From NCBI GenBank assembly GCA_023443145.1, contig JAEZVS010000014.1, positions 1 through 28,247 on the forward strand: a DNA stretch of 28,247 nt. Reading direction: 5' to 3'. This stretch comes from Bacillota bacterium. Lineage in GTDB: Bacteria; Bacillota; Peptococcia; Peptococcales; Peptococcaceae. Positions 6,773 through 14,066 of the stretch are shown here, piece by piece; position 1 is the stretch's first letter; each line of letters begins with the position of its first letter. The notes beneath the pieces are model-generated. The model did no database searches. It had not been told where the DNA came from and worked only from the letters and a program-made list of their open reading frames with translations. The translations under genes were made by a program, and so were the position numbers.

Positions 6773-8254
6773 TTAGAATTTGGCTCTGATCGGTTCATCG
6801 TTGTCATCATCGCCGGGCAAATTTTCATCGTCTTCTGCCGACACACAAGACTGTACTTTTTCAGGATAACCCCAGGTGCCTTCCACTTCCACCACATTTT
6901 CAATAATGCAGGGTGCTGCACCGGGCACACGGAAATCTTTGATGTTCAATTTGGGGATAGGGGTTTCATCGGGCTTATCCAGCTGCGGTACATAGTCATA
7001 GGGATAACGGTAACCGCGATAGTAAATGTATGTGGCTTTAGGCCCAAAGGGCGAAATGAACTCCCACACCACTTCTTTTTCAGGGGTTACTTCAAAGAGA
7101 CGGCCGCCCACACCCTCGGTGATAAAGGTATTGCCATTGGGCAGACGGCAGCAGTCCGAAGTAAGAGGGCTGTAAAAACGATAGTCGTTGATGCCGGGAC
7201 CGCCATAACCCATCATATCGCTGCCGCGAAGTTCCCATACCACTTTTTTGGTCACCGGATTGAATTCAATGACGCGAGAACGATCCATAATGTTCACCTT
7301 GGTGCCGTCGTGAGAACCGTTGTTGGGCTCGCCGTAACCGCTCCAGCCGCCGTTGTCGAAAACAAGGATGTTGCCTTCACCCGGCAGGCCTTTGGGAATC
7401 ATATGGGTATGATGAGGCCCAACAATCTGCCCCATACGACGTTCCATCTTCTCTTGGAAATCAGGGCCCATACGCCACACCACTTTGCCCGTTTCTTTAG
7501 AAATGATGGCTAAGAAGTTGGCTTCACGGCTATCAATGATGATGTTGTCCGGATGGAAACGTTCATCACCCTGATCGTACCATTTGTTGGGGCCCAGATA
7601 GCTGGCGCAGTTTAGATGCACCCAGTCACCTACGCCGCCATCGCATTCGTGCATATTGGGATTCTTATAAATGGCCAGTTTGGCGGCATCGGAAAAACCG
7701 AATTCGTTGTAGTGATCCACCGCACGCCAGGTCCAAAGAATGTTGCCTTCCCAGTCTACTTCAATGATGACATCATCTAAAAGTCGCTTATTGGAGATGC
7801 GGGGTTTTTCCACCGTTTCATGGGTAAGAATAAGGGTTTTTCCGCTGTCGGTTTTAGGATCCATGCCGGGCACATAATAACCCACAGGATTGCCTTCACG
7901 TTGGTAATCGTGATGTTGACGAGCCATCCACATGGCAGGCTGCCCTTCATCTTCAATGAATTCTTTTTGATCAAACTTCCAGACAATGTTGCCGTCCCAG
8001 TCTACCTGTACCAGGTCGATTTGATCTTGATAGCCGAAATCGGAATCGCGCAGACCGCGACTACCGATGACATGACCGCCCGGCAGCAGCTTATTAGGAA
8101 ATCCCATAAGGTCTTTCCACACACGCACCACATTGCCGCGCATGTCAAAAAGTACGGCGCCCACATCTTTGGCCGCGATGAGGTTATAGCCGTTGTAGCA
8201 CTTTTCAGGATCATACATGGTGACGCCGGTGGGATGAATGAATGGTTGTCCCAT
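6773..8254 (-). CDS. Arylsulfotransferase (ASST family, PAPS-independent type)
   Basis: The 493-residue protein shows about six repeats ending in a V/I-(V/L/R)-W strand (W46, NIVW at 89-92, NILW at 171-174, KVVW at 257-260 and 337-340, EVVW at 394-397), as expected for the six-bladed beta-propeller of bacterial arylsulfotransferases. Histidine-rich segments typical of the active-site side are present (RQHHDYQ at 112-118, HHTH at 281-284, plus H202 and H213); I cannot assign the sulfated His with certainty. ASST enzymes move a sulfo group from a phenolic sulfate ester to another phenol. Known Gram-negative AssT proteins carry signal peptides; here none is visible (start MGQPFIHPTG), so it looks cytosolic. 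The C-terminus is very acidic (DDENLPGDDDNDE). GGAG lies eight bases before the ATG. It is a single-gene unit. Confidence 0.85.
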   Translation of the reverse strand: MGQPFIHPTGVTMYDPEKCYNGYNLIAAKDVGAVLFDMRGNVVRVWKDLMGFPNKLLPGGHVIGSRGLRDSDFGYQDQIDLVQVDWDGNIVWKFDQKEFIEDEGQPAMWMARQHHDYQREGNPVGYYVPGMDPKTDSGKTLILTHETVEKPRISNKRLLDDVIIEVDWEGNILWTWRAVDHYNEFGFSDAAKLAIYKNPNMHECDGGVGDWVHLNCASYLGPNKWYDQGDERFHPDNIIIDSREANFLAIISKETGKVVWRMGPDFQEKMERRMGQIVGPHHTHMIPKGLPGEGNILVFDNGGWSGYGEPNNGSHDGTKVNIMDRSRVIEFNPVTKKVVWELRGSDMMGYGGPGINDYRFYSPLTSDCCRLPNGNTFITEGVGGRLFEVTPEKEVVWEFISPFGPKATYIYYRGYRYPYDYVPQLDKPDETPIPKLNIKDFRVPGAAPCIIENVVEVEGTWGYPEKVQSCVSAEDDENLPGDDDNDEPIRAKF

Positions 8255-8297
8255 AAATATCGCTCCTTTTCATTTTGACGAAACATTATTTATAGTT

Positions 8298-8368
8298 ATT
8301 ATAACACAAACGCCCGGAAAAATAACTGCATCACTTATTGCTTCTATCTATGGCATCATAGCCGGGCG
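8298..8368 (-). promoter_or_regulatory. Arylsulfotransferase promoter region with flanking inverted repeat
   Basis: The minus strand has a perfect TATAAT (8298-8303) about 45 bp upstream of the ATG, with only a weak -35. Just upstream, CGCCCGG (8311-8317) and CCGGGCG (8362-8368) form an inverted repeat with 44 bp between arms, and a shorter imperfect dyad (CTATGGCATCATAG) lies inside. The weak -35 together with the dyads suggests an activator- or repressor-controlled promoter. No other feature is seen between 8255 and 8430. Confidence 0.4.
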
Positions 8369-8430
8369 ATATAAGCTGTTCTAAAATGATATTGCAACAC
8401 GACAGGCAAGTACGTGCGGCAGTCCGGTAA

Positions 8431-8464
8431 AAATATAAAAACCGCAACCTTAAAGGTTGCGGTT
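8431..8464 (-). terminator. Intrinsic terminator of the NlpC/P60 gene
   Basis: On the minus strand the 11-bp stem AACCGCAACCT/AGGTTGCGGTT with a 3-nt loop runs into TTTTATATTTTT. It lies about 40 nt after the stop of the gene at 8503-9483. Confidence 0.85.
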
Positions 8465-8502
8465 AAATAATATAAATAAAAATTCGTTGATCGGTGCGTC
8501 TA

Positions 8503-9483
8503 TTATGCAACGCGTCCGGCGCTGGTAAAGGGATACCAGTTGACGCTGCTCACGCTGACGCTTTGTCCCGGTTGCGGCGCATGAATGTATTGGCCATTGC
8601 CGATGTAAATGCCCACATGATAAGCCGGTTCACCCCAGAAAACCAAATCTCCGGGTTTTAAATCATTCATAGAGACGGGACTGGCCGCCATACGCTGTTC
8701 CTCAGCTGTACGCGGCAGGCGAATGCCTTGCTGAGCATACACATAACTGGTAAGACCGGAGCAATCGAAACCGGCCGGGCTCATGCCGCCCCAAACATAA
8801 GGCACGCCCATTTCCTTTTGGGCAGCAGCCACCAAAGCTTCTCCATTTACAGCGTTGCCTTGAGCATGATCTGCCACATAGGCGCGTGCAACTTGCGGAT
8901 TGGCCGTAAGCGGCGCAGCTGCCTGCACTGCCTGATTCCCGTTATTATATACTTCGAGAGCACCTTTCCAGAAAGGATTGGTGTTTTGATAACCATTTTG
9001 GGTGTTCACCCACTTTGGAGAGGCATCTCCAAAGCCCAGTGTTTTGTCTCCGGTCACCGTCATTTGACGATTGACCATGGTTTGGAAAAACGCCATGGGG
9101 CTGTAGAGAGAACCATTGACGTTTTTGGTTTGATACCAGGGGCCATTGGCTGTAAGCCCTACATAACGCACATTGCCTTCCACATAGGTATGTAAGACAT
9201 AGGCTGAATTGCCGCATACCAATTTAATTTTATCTTTTTGACCGTCGGGATCACATACCACTTCGGTTTGCACGCTATTAAACCAATCACGCAAGGGAAG
9301 ATAAACCACTCCGTCTGTGTTTATCACTGCTTTGTCCATGGTGACACTATGCCAATCTTGGGCCGCCGGTGCTTTTGAATAAAATGCCGGATCATCTGCC
9401 TGAGCCGGTTGTGCACCGGAAATGGCAAGCAAGGCAAATCCGGCCATAAACAGCGCGGTTTTTAATATATTTTTCAAATTCAA
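8503..9483 (-). CDS. Secreted NlpC/P60 peptidoglycan hydrolase with copper-amine-oxidase-N-like domain
   Basis: The 326-residue protein begins with a Sec signal peptide (KNILKTALFMAGFALLAISG, cut near AQA-DD at residue 29/30). Residues about 45-155 resemble the copper amine oxidase N-terminal (stalk) domain, with GVVYLPLRDWFNSV as its typical piece; this domain likely binds the cell wall. Residues about 215-326 are an NlpC/P60 domain with catalytic Cys241 (FDCSGL), His289 (YHVGIYIG) and His301. Family members cut the D-Glu-diaminopimelate bond in wall peptides. The start is TTG, eight bases after AGGAAGGG; no in-frame ATG fits better. It has its own promoter and terminator. Confidence 0.9.
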   Translation of the reverse strand: MNLKNILKTALFMAGFALLAISGAQPAQADDPAFYSKAPAAQDWHSVTMDKAVINTDGVVYLPLRDWFNSVQTEVVCDPDGQKDKIKLVCGNSAYVLHTYVEGNVRYVGLTANGPWYQTKNVNGSLYSPMAFFQTMVNRQMTVTGDKTLGFGDASPKWVNTQNGYQNTNPFWKGALEVYNNGNQAVQAAAPLTANPQVARAYVADHAQGNAVNGEALVAAAQKEMGVPYVWGGMSPAGFDCSGLTSYVYAQQGIRLPRTAEEQRMAASPVSMNDLKPGDLVFWGEPAYHVGIYIGNGQYIHAPQPGQSVSVSSVNWYPFTSAGRVA

Positions 9484-9510
9484 AACACATCCCTTCCTAA
9501 CACTTTGGAA

Positions 9511-9539
9511 AGTTTAGCACAGGATGGATGACGTTTCAA
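9511..9539 (-). promoter_or_regulatory. Promoter of the NlpC/P60 gene
   Basis: On the minus strand TTGAAA (9534-9539), exactly 17 bp, then TAAACT (9511-9516), about 28 bp before the TTG start codon. Good spacing and a near-consensus -35; the -10 matches at four of six bases. Confidence 0.55.
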
Positions 9540-9740
9540 TCATTTGTAAACCTTTGTCATATTATTGTTACCAATTGGCTGTTTACAACCAAGCGGCTTC
9601 CAATTTAGAAAAATGGCTTGGTTGAGGCATTTTATTGTATTACCCTTCCCAATATTGGCTACAAAAAACAAATTAATGTTCGATTTTTTTACATCTTTTT
9701 TACCACTTGAATCACCATTGTTACTTTTTAATTCACTCAT
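9540..9740 (-). CDS. Possible small ORF (66 aa) in an AT-rich island
   Basis: The frame encodes a Lys/Asn/Ser-rich N-terminal part (about residues 1-22) followed by a more hydrophobic part with two cysteines (IKCLNQAIFLNWKPLGCKQP). TATAAA lies about 12 bases before the ATG, but no Shine-Dalgarno sequence is present, which argues against normal translation. The surrounding stretch, about 9540-9770, is clearly richer in A+T than its neighbours. I do not recognise the protein. It may be spurious, a relic or a horizontally acquired small gene. Confidence 0.2.
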   Translation of the reverse strand: MSELKSNNGDSSGKKDVKKSNINLFFVANIGKGNTIKCLNQAIFLNWKPLGCKQPIGNNNMTKVYK

Positions 9741-9770
9741 TTGAATAGTTTTATAGCGCCGCGTTCTTTA

Positions 9771-9816
9771 TTTAAAAACAAACATCCCGCCAAGGTGCAT
9801 CTCTTGGCGGGATGTT
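9771..9816 (-). terminator. Intrinsic terminator of the LTA-synthase-like gene
   Basis: A 14-bp stem (AACATCCCGCCAAG at 9781-9794 with CTTGGCGGGATGTT at 9803-9816) and an 8-nt loop are followed on the minus strand by a T-rich tail. It lies just after the stop of the gene at 9821. Confidence 0.88.
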
Positions 9817-9820
9817 TACG

Positions 9821-11860
9821 CTAACGACCCTGGCCCTGGCCGGTGAGGGCGCGGGTGGCTGCATTTTCGGAACTATCCGGATCTGCCGTTGCAGGCACAT
9901 CGGTTTCGTATCGTTTGTCATCGCTGCGTTCATCAATTTGAACCACCGCATCGTAATTTTTACGCTTATAGAAAAGATTCAAATCGGTGAGATTTTTAAG
10001 ATCCTGACGCTTTGTCTCAGGGTAGATAACCGTATCGATGCCGTCCACTGTCCAAAAATCATTTTTTTGACAGGTCACTGAGTTGCCCAAATCTTGCAGA
10101 AAAGCGTGATAGCTGCTGCCGTGCCACCCCAAATACTTAAACAGCACATTGGAAATCATCTGCTGGGGATCAATGGTGGGCAAACTGCCTTTGAAATCTT
10201 TCTGAAAGAGGGCTTTTGCCGCATCATTGGCCCAGATCACATACGGTGTGGCGTAAGTGTTGCGTTTGAGCTCCGGCGATCCTTCTTCTGCAGAAAATCC
10301 TAAAATTTCCTCTGCGCCGTCAATCAACCTTGGACTGTGATCACCAAAAAGAACAACCACCACCGGTTCTTCTTCCTCGTTGAGGCTCGCGGTCAAATTT
10401 TGAAGGGCCTGACCGGTTTGATAAACACCTTCAAAGTAATTATTGAGCATATAATACGCGCTTTCTGATGTGGCCGGATCGTAAGGGAACCACTCATGGC
10501 CTTCTAAAGAGGTTTCATTGTAAGGTCCATGACCTTGCATGGTGGCCGCATAAAGGAAGGTGGGACCTTGCACTTTATAGCGGTCAAACACCGCTTTGAT
10601 ATCCGGCATAAGGACATGATCAGGCATAAATTTGGTGAGATCGTTTTTAAAATGGTTTTGGGTGTAGAGAAAGTTTTCAAATCCTTCATTGGGATAACGG
10701 TCATGGCGGCTGTAAAAATAGCCATCGTTGGGATGCATGGCAATGGTGCGGTAGCCGTTTTCATAAAAATAGCGCACATTGCTCCAACCGGCATGGTTCA
10801 CGTAATTTGGCATCTTGTAAAGGCCGGACAGCACGCCATTCTCAATGTTGATGGTGCCGCCGCCGTAAACATCCGAAATCATGGTGCCGGAAAGAGATTC
10901 TTGCTGTAGCGCACGAAAAGGCGCATAAGGATCGCCCCCCGGCGTTTGCAAGGTCACCGAGGGCATCCCTTGGGGCGTAAAGTCTTTAAAACTCTCCAAT
11001 AGGATGGTCATCACGTGCACTTTTTGATGTTCGGGTATGGGTTCGTTGCCATATCTTTGATCCAGCGCCTCCGCATTTTTTTCATCATAGTTTTCGTTAG
11101 AGGGCCCCAAATAATAATGGCTGTAATAACAAAAACTGTACATAAGCCCATTGGCCTGATACCGATCTGAGTGCAGACGGTAGGTGATGCCGTCTGAATT
11201 GCACCAACGGGCTTCATTGGCAATATATTGGCTTTTATATAGCGTCGTATCGGCATAGACCGTGCTCACCAACAAAAGTCCCGCACCCACCAAAATAGGC
11301 ACTGTTGCCATTCTTGATATAGGATGAAATTTAATTTTCGGCATAAATCGCGAAAAAACAATAAGCAGAACCAGCCCCGCACCCACCGGCCAAAGCGCCG
11401 TCAAATCAAAATCCTTCATATAATGAGGTAAGATTTTCACCAAGGGCGGCAAAAGAGCAAAATCCTCAGGTTTTAAATTGGCGTGGCGGTAGGAAAGTTT
11501 GATAATGTTGGCCGCCGCCAGAGCAGCCCAAAAAAGGCCGTTGATCAACACCGACAGTCGTAAGCTGTGCAAAAGCATGGCCACCACCGTCACCGTAATG
11601 AAAATGGGCAAAAAATTAAAAAGCAAGGTGAGCGGATTTAGAAAATAGCTCTGAAAAAGGCCTGTTGCATAGCCTAAGGTGCTGATATAAAGAGCCATCA
11701 CGGCCAAAACAGCAGAAGACAACACAGAAAAGCCTAAAAAAATTCCAACCGAACGTGTTAAAAGGCGGGTGCGCACCCAACCGCCAAATGCATTGGCCGC
11801 ACGCTTCGGTTGAAAGCCCCGCATGCCACGCAGCAATTTTTTTAGAGTCAACAACACCAT
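9821..11860 (-). CDS. LTA-synthase-family phosphoglycerol transferase (alkaline-phosphatase/sulfatase fold)
   Basis: The 679-residue protein has about five N-terminal membrane segments (roughly residues 37-60, 77-99, 102-122, 154-172 and 184-203), followed by an extracellular sulfatase-fold domain (about 280-575). Key residues of the LtaS type are visible: Glu289 (ILLESFKD), the putative nucleophile Thr336 (GGGTINIE), His444 (QGHGPY) and Asp507-His508 (FGDHSPR). Such enzymes transfer glycerol phosphate from phosphatidylglycerol to teichoic acid or other glycans. The C-terminal ~90 residues are polar and unique. The ATG directly follows GGGAG; a TTG six or nine bases downstream is a possible true start. 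A nested inverted repeat lies just upstream. Confidence 0.88.
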   Translation of the reverse strand: MVLLTLKKLLRGMRGFQPKRAANAFGGWVRTRLLTRSVGIFLGFSVLSSAVLAVMALYISTLGYATGLFQSYFLNPLTLLFNFLPIFITVTVVAMLLHSLRLSVLINGLFWAALAAANIIKLSYRHANLKPEDFALLPPLVKILPHYMKDFDLTALWPVGAGLVLLIVFSRFMPKIKFHPISRMATVPILVGAGLLLVSTVYADTTLYKSQYIANEARWCNSDGITYRLHSDRYQANGLMYSFCYYSHYYLGPSNENYDEKNAEALDQRYGNEPIPEHQKVHVMTILLESFKDFTPQGMPSVTLQTPGGDPYAPFRALQQESLSGTMISDVYGGGTINIENGVLSGLYKMPNYVNHAGWSNVRYFYENGYRTIAMHPNDGYFYSRHDRYPNEGFENFLYTQNHFKNDLTKFMPDHVLMPDIKAVFDRYKVQGPTFLYAATMQGHGPYNETSLEGHEWFPYDPATSESAYYMLNNYFEGVYQTGQALQNLTASLNEEEEPVVVVLFGDHSPRLIDGAEEILGFSAEEGSPELKRNTYATPYVIWANDAAKALFQKDFKGSLPTIDPQQMISNVLFKYLGWHGSSYHAFLQDLGNSVTCQKNDFWTVDGIDTVIYPETKRQDLKNLTDLNLFYKRKNYDAVVQIDERSDDKRYETDVPATADPDSSENAATRALTGQGQGR

Positions 11861-11868
11861 CTCCCGTC

Positions 11869-11938
11869 AAAGGAATATACAAAAAATACGCTTTGAATCT
11901 ATTGGTAAAACACATCTTACCATAATGTATATTCCTTT
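11869..11938 (-). promoter_or_regulatory. Nested inverted repeats upstream of the LTA-synthase-like gene
   Basis: Outer arms AAAGGAATATAC (11869-11880) and GTATATTCCTTT (11927-11938) are perfect 12-mers. Inside, TGGTAA (11903-11908) and TTACCA (11917-11922) form a second perfect stem. The block ends eight bases before the start codon, so transcription leftward would put it in the 5' leader overlapping the translation start region. It could be a translation- or transcription-controlling RNA fold or a double operator. No convincing -35/-10 pair could be placed. Confidence 0.5.
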
Positions 11939-12010
11939 TCCAGAGTTTCACGCAAATTTTACAAGTTATTTACATTGTACTTTTTAATAACAGCAAAATA
12001 AGCCCATAAG

Positions 12011-12036
12011 AAAAAAGCCTCCTTAATTCAGAAGGT
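12011..12036 (-). terminator. Weak terminator-like hairpin after the 59-aa gene
   Basis: On the minus strand AAAACCTTC can pair, with one mismatch and one G-T, with GGAGGCTTTT, followed by a T-run. It overlaps the stop codon of the small gene. The stem is weak and partly uses the T-run. Confidence 0.35.
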
Positions 12037-12202
12037 TTTTCAATAAGCGCACCATCGGCGGTGTCTGTTCATCGTCCGGCAGGTGCTTCAATCCTTCCAC
12101 CGCTAAGATGACCAAAGCAACCGCTGCAAAAGGTTTCAAAATATGTTTAATCAATTTGGGGCCATGCTTAAAGGCCAACCAGGTTTTCAATATATTTTTC
12201 AT
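12023..12202 (-). CDS. Small membrane-associated protein (59 aa), unknown
   Basis: A 59-residue ORF with an excellent AAGGAGG eight bases before its ATG. The N-terminal half is basic (KNILKTWLAFKHGPKLIKH), the middle (PFAAVALVILAVEGL) is hydrophobic and could be a short membrane segment, and the tail is polar (PDDEQTPP) then ends RLLKNLLN. No family is recognised. The open frame extends upstream, but the ribosome binding site fixes the start. It is divergent from the stalk-domain gene at 12352 and lies upstream of the LTA-synthase-like gene, so an envelope role is possible (inference). Confidence 0.65.
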   Translation of the reverse strand: MKNILKTWLAFKHGPKLIKHILKPFAAVALVILAVEGLKHLPDDEQTPPMVRLLKNLLN

Positions 12203-12303
12203 AAGGCGCCTCCTTTTTACTGAAAGAGTCATTACTTTAATCGTACCCGAAACGCACCGGGCAAAAACAGCGCAATGATTGCCACATTTTGAGCGCCTTA
12301 TGG

Positions 12304-12309
12304 TATACT
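12304..12309 (+). promoter_or_regulatory. Extended -10 element of the stalk-domain gene
   Basis: TATACT preceded by TGG gives an extended -10 (TGnTATACT) 42 bp before the ATG at 12352. The -35 is poor (a TTGCCA lies 20 bp upstream), which is common for extended -10 promoters. Confidence 0.5.
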
Positions 12310-12351
12310 GTTGCTGACAAATGATATTTAATACCAACAGGAGGTTTATCA

Positions 12352-13689
12352 ATGAAATTCAATCGTAACCTTATTGCTCTATTGGCAGCGGGCAGCATAC
12401 TCACTTCCGGTACTGCCTTCGCCGCCACCGATGTTTATCAAAACGGCAAGCTTTTGCCCACGGCACAGGAAGTCCATATTGTAGACGGACGTACGCTCAT
12501 GGGCTTTCGTGATTATTTTACCGCCACCGGTATTGAGGTCAATTGGCACAACGACACCCGCACCGCCAGCGCCCAAAGCGCCATTGGCGATATCATTATC
12601 CGTCCGGATGACGGCTTTGTCTCTATTGGCGGTAAAAGCCAAACCTTAGATGTGCCCCCTCAAATCATCAACGGGCACGTTTACCTGCCGCTGCGGTTTT
12701 TCAGTGAGGCCTTGGGCTATACGGTGAACTTTCAGCAAAAGGACGGAAAAAATATCGTCACCATGACCAATCAGGCGGTCCCTGCTTCCGGTGATACCCT
12801 GGCCAATCATTTCGGGGGCAGTGAAACCGATGGATTTTACCTCACAGACGGCCATCTCATGCATCTCAAGTGGCAGCAAGGGCATTTAGACATGCAAACC
12901 GTCGACAAAAACAGCGGCCGGATTCTAAACACACAACGTTTTAAACTGGGCGGCGGCGACCGCAGCCTCAGTGATCTCTTTTTCAACGGCACAAAAGAAA
13001 AGGGCGTGAGTTTGGTCTTATCCGAACCGGCCAATCCAAAATTTGTAGGGTCGGGCACACCTCGCTTTGTCAGCCCGGAAGCCGTTGTACACACCCAACT
13101 GGGTGATCTGCCCCTCTATGAGACCTCATCCGGCTACAGCCCCTACCAAGTCACCGCCCGAGGGGTGCACCGCGATGCCCTCATGCATCCGGGCTATGCT
13201 TTAGATGTATCCGCTCTGCCTGCCGGCACGCGCCAAATGGCAACACTGGGCAGCAAACAAGTTTATTTGCTGAACGGACATCTTCTTGTATTGGAACCGG
13301 AACTAAAAAATCCTTTGCTGCATGAAGAAGCGGCTTCTGCCGACGTATTGGTGCAGGAAAACAGCCGCGTAGTCGCCGCCGGAATCAAGGGCAGCGATCT
13401 GTCTGTCTACATTGTAGACAGCAACGGCAAGGTCACCCGGCAAAACAAGACCCTTACGCCCGGGCGTTGGACCATTGCCGACACCCTGTCCACTTCGAAT
13501 GGTTCGGTGATTCTCCTCTCCAATGGCAGCACATCGGTGGCCGTGCGCGTTGATGACAGGGGCCAATGCCGTGAAATCGATCTGCACGCACCTTACACCC
13601 ATCTGCTTCCCGATTTGGACACGAATCTTGTTTACGCCTATGCTATTGATCAGAGCACATTTACCATTAGCGAAGAAGCGGTCGGCTGA
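12352..13689 (+). CDS. Secreted protein with copper-amine-oxidase-N (stalk) domain
   Basis: The 445-residue protein has a clear signal peptide (MKFNRNLIALLAAGSIL..., cut after AFA at about residue 24). Residues about 30-140 form a copper amine oxidase N-terminal-like domain: GRTLMGFRDYFTATGIEVNW and later GHVYLPLRFFSEALGYTV are its two classic repeats. The remaining 300 residues match no family I can name; they contain alternating strands (VYLLNGHLLVL, SVYIVDSNGKV) that suggest a beta-rich, perhaps propeller-like domain. Such proteins are anchored to the wall and often have unknown roles. AGGAGG lies seven bases before the ATG. Confidence 0.85.
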   Translation: MKFNRNLIALLAAGSILTSGTAFAATDVYQNGKLLPTAQEVHIVDGRTLMGFRDYFTATGIEVNWHNDTRTASAQSAIGDIIIRPDDGFVSIGGKSQTLDVPPQIINGHVYLPLRFFSEALGYTVNFQQKDGKNIVTMTNQAVPASGDTLANHFGGSETDGFYLTDGHLMHLKWQQGHLDMQTVDKNSGRILNTQRFKLGGGDRSLSDLFFNGTKEKGVSLVLSEPANPKFVGSGTPRFVSPEAVVHTQLGDLPLYETSSGYSPYQVTARGVHRDALMHPGYALDVSALPAGTRQMATLGSKQVYLLNGHLLVLEPELKNPLLHEEAASADVLVQENSRVVAAGIKGSDLSVYIVDSNGKVTRQNKTLTPGRWTIADTLSTSNGSVILLSNGSTSVAVRVDDRGQCREIDLHAPYTHLLPDLDTNLVYAYAIDQSTFTISEEAVG

Positions 13690-13797
13690 TTTTGTGAGGG
13701 TTGTTTCTCTTACGTCTGAACAGGATGTGTGTTCCATTTTTATGGGAGACAGATCTTTGTGCGGGCATTCATCCTTTGAAACTGCTCTGAGACAGAC

Positions 13798-13850
13798 TTT
13801 TCCACCCTTTCCACAGGCTTATCCACAGCTTTTGCCCAAATTTATCCACA
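13798..13850 (+). promoter_or_regulatory. DnaA-box cluster
   Basis: Two perfect DnaA boxes TTATCCACA (13819-13827 and 13842-13850) and two degenerate ones, TTTTCCACC (13798-13806) and CTTTCCACA (13807-13815), lie in the same orientation within 53 bp. This is in the 377-bp gap between the stalk-domain gene and ackA. No other perfect box was noticed in the window. The gap from 13690 to 13995 holds no credible gene. It may be an origin element, a DnaA-titrating site or a DnaA-regulated promoter region. Confidence 0.6.
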
Positions 13851-13995
13851 ATCTACAATCATACGTTCTCAACTTCCCTTTCAATCATCTTTCCCCAGGC
13901 AACCACAGCCGGTGACCCCTTGGGCGAGAAAATCGAATTCTTGTTCTTTGATCATTCCTTCTTGGCGTCGCTCTTTTAAATTTGGTGATACGCCA

Positions 13996-14024
13996 TTGAC
14001 AAAGTGAAAAATCACATGAATAAT
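13996..14024 (+). promoter_or_regulatory. Promoter of ackA
   Basis: A perfect TTGACA (13996-14001), a 17-bp spacer and AATAAT (14019-14024) lie 42 bp before the start codon. The spacer contains a short dyad GTGA-AAAA-TCAC (14004-14015) that could be a small operator. Confidence 0.75.
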
Positions 14025-14066
14025 AAGAGTGAAGATACTTAAATTTATGAAGAGGTGACAATCTAC

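Noticed and set aside
13523..13915. 130-codon frame running through the DnaA-box region
   Set aside because: Its first part is a shadow of the stalk-domain gene, and the remainder only translates the box repeats.
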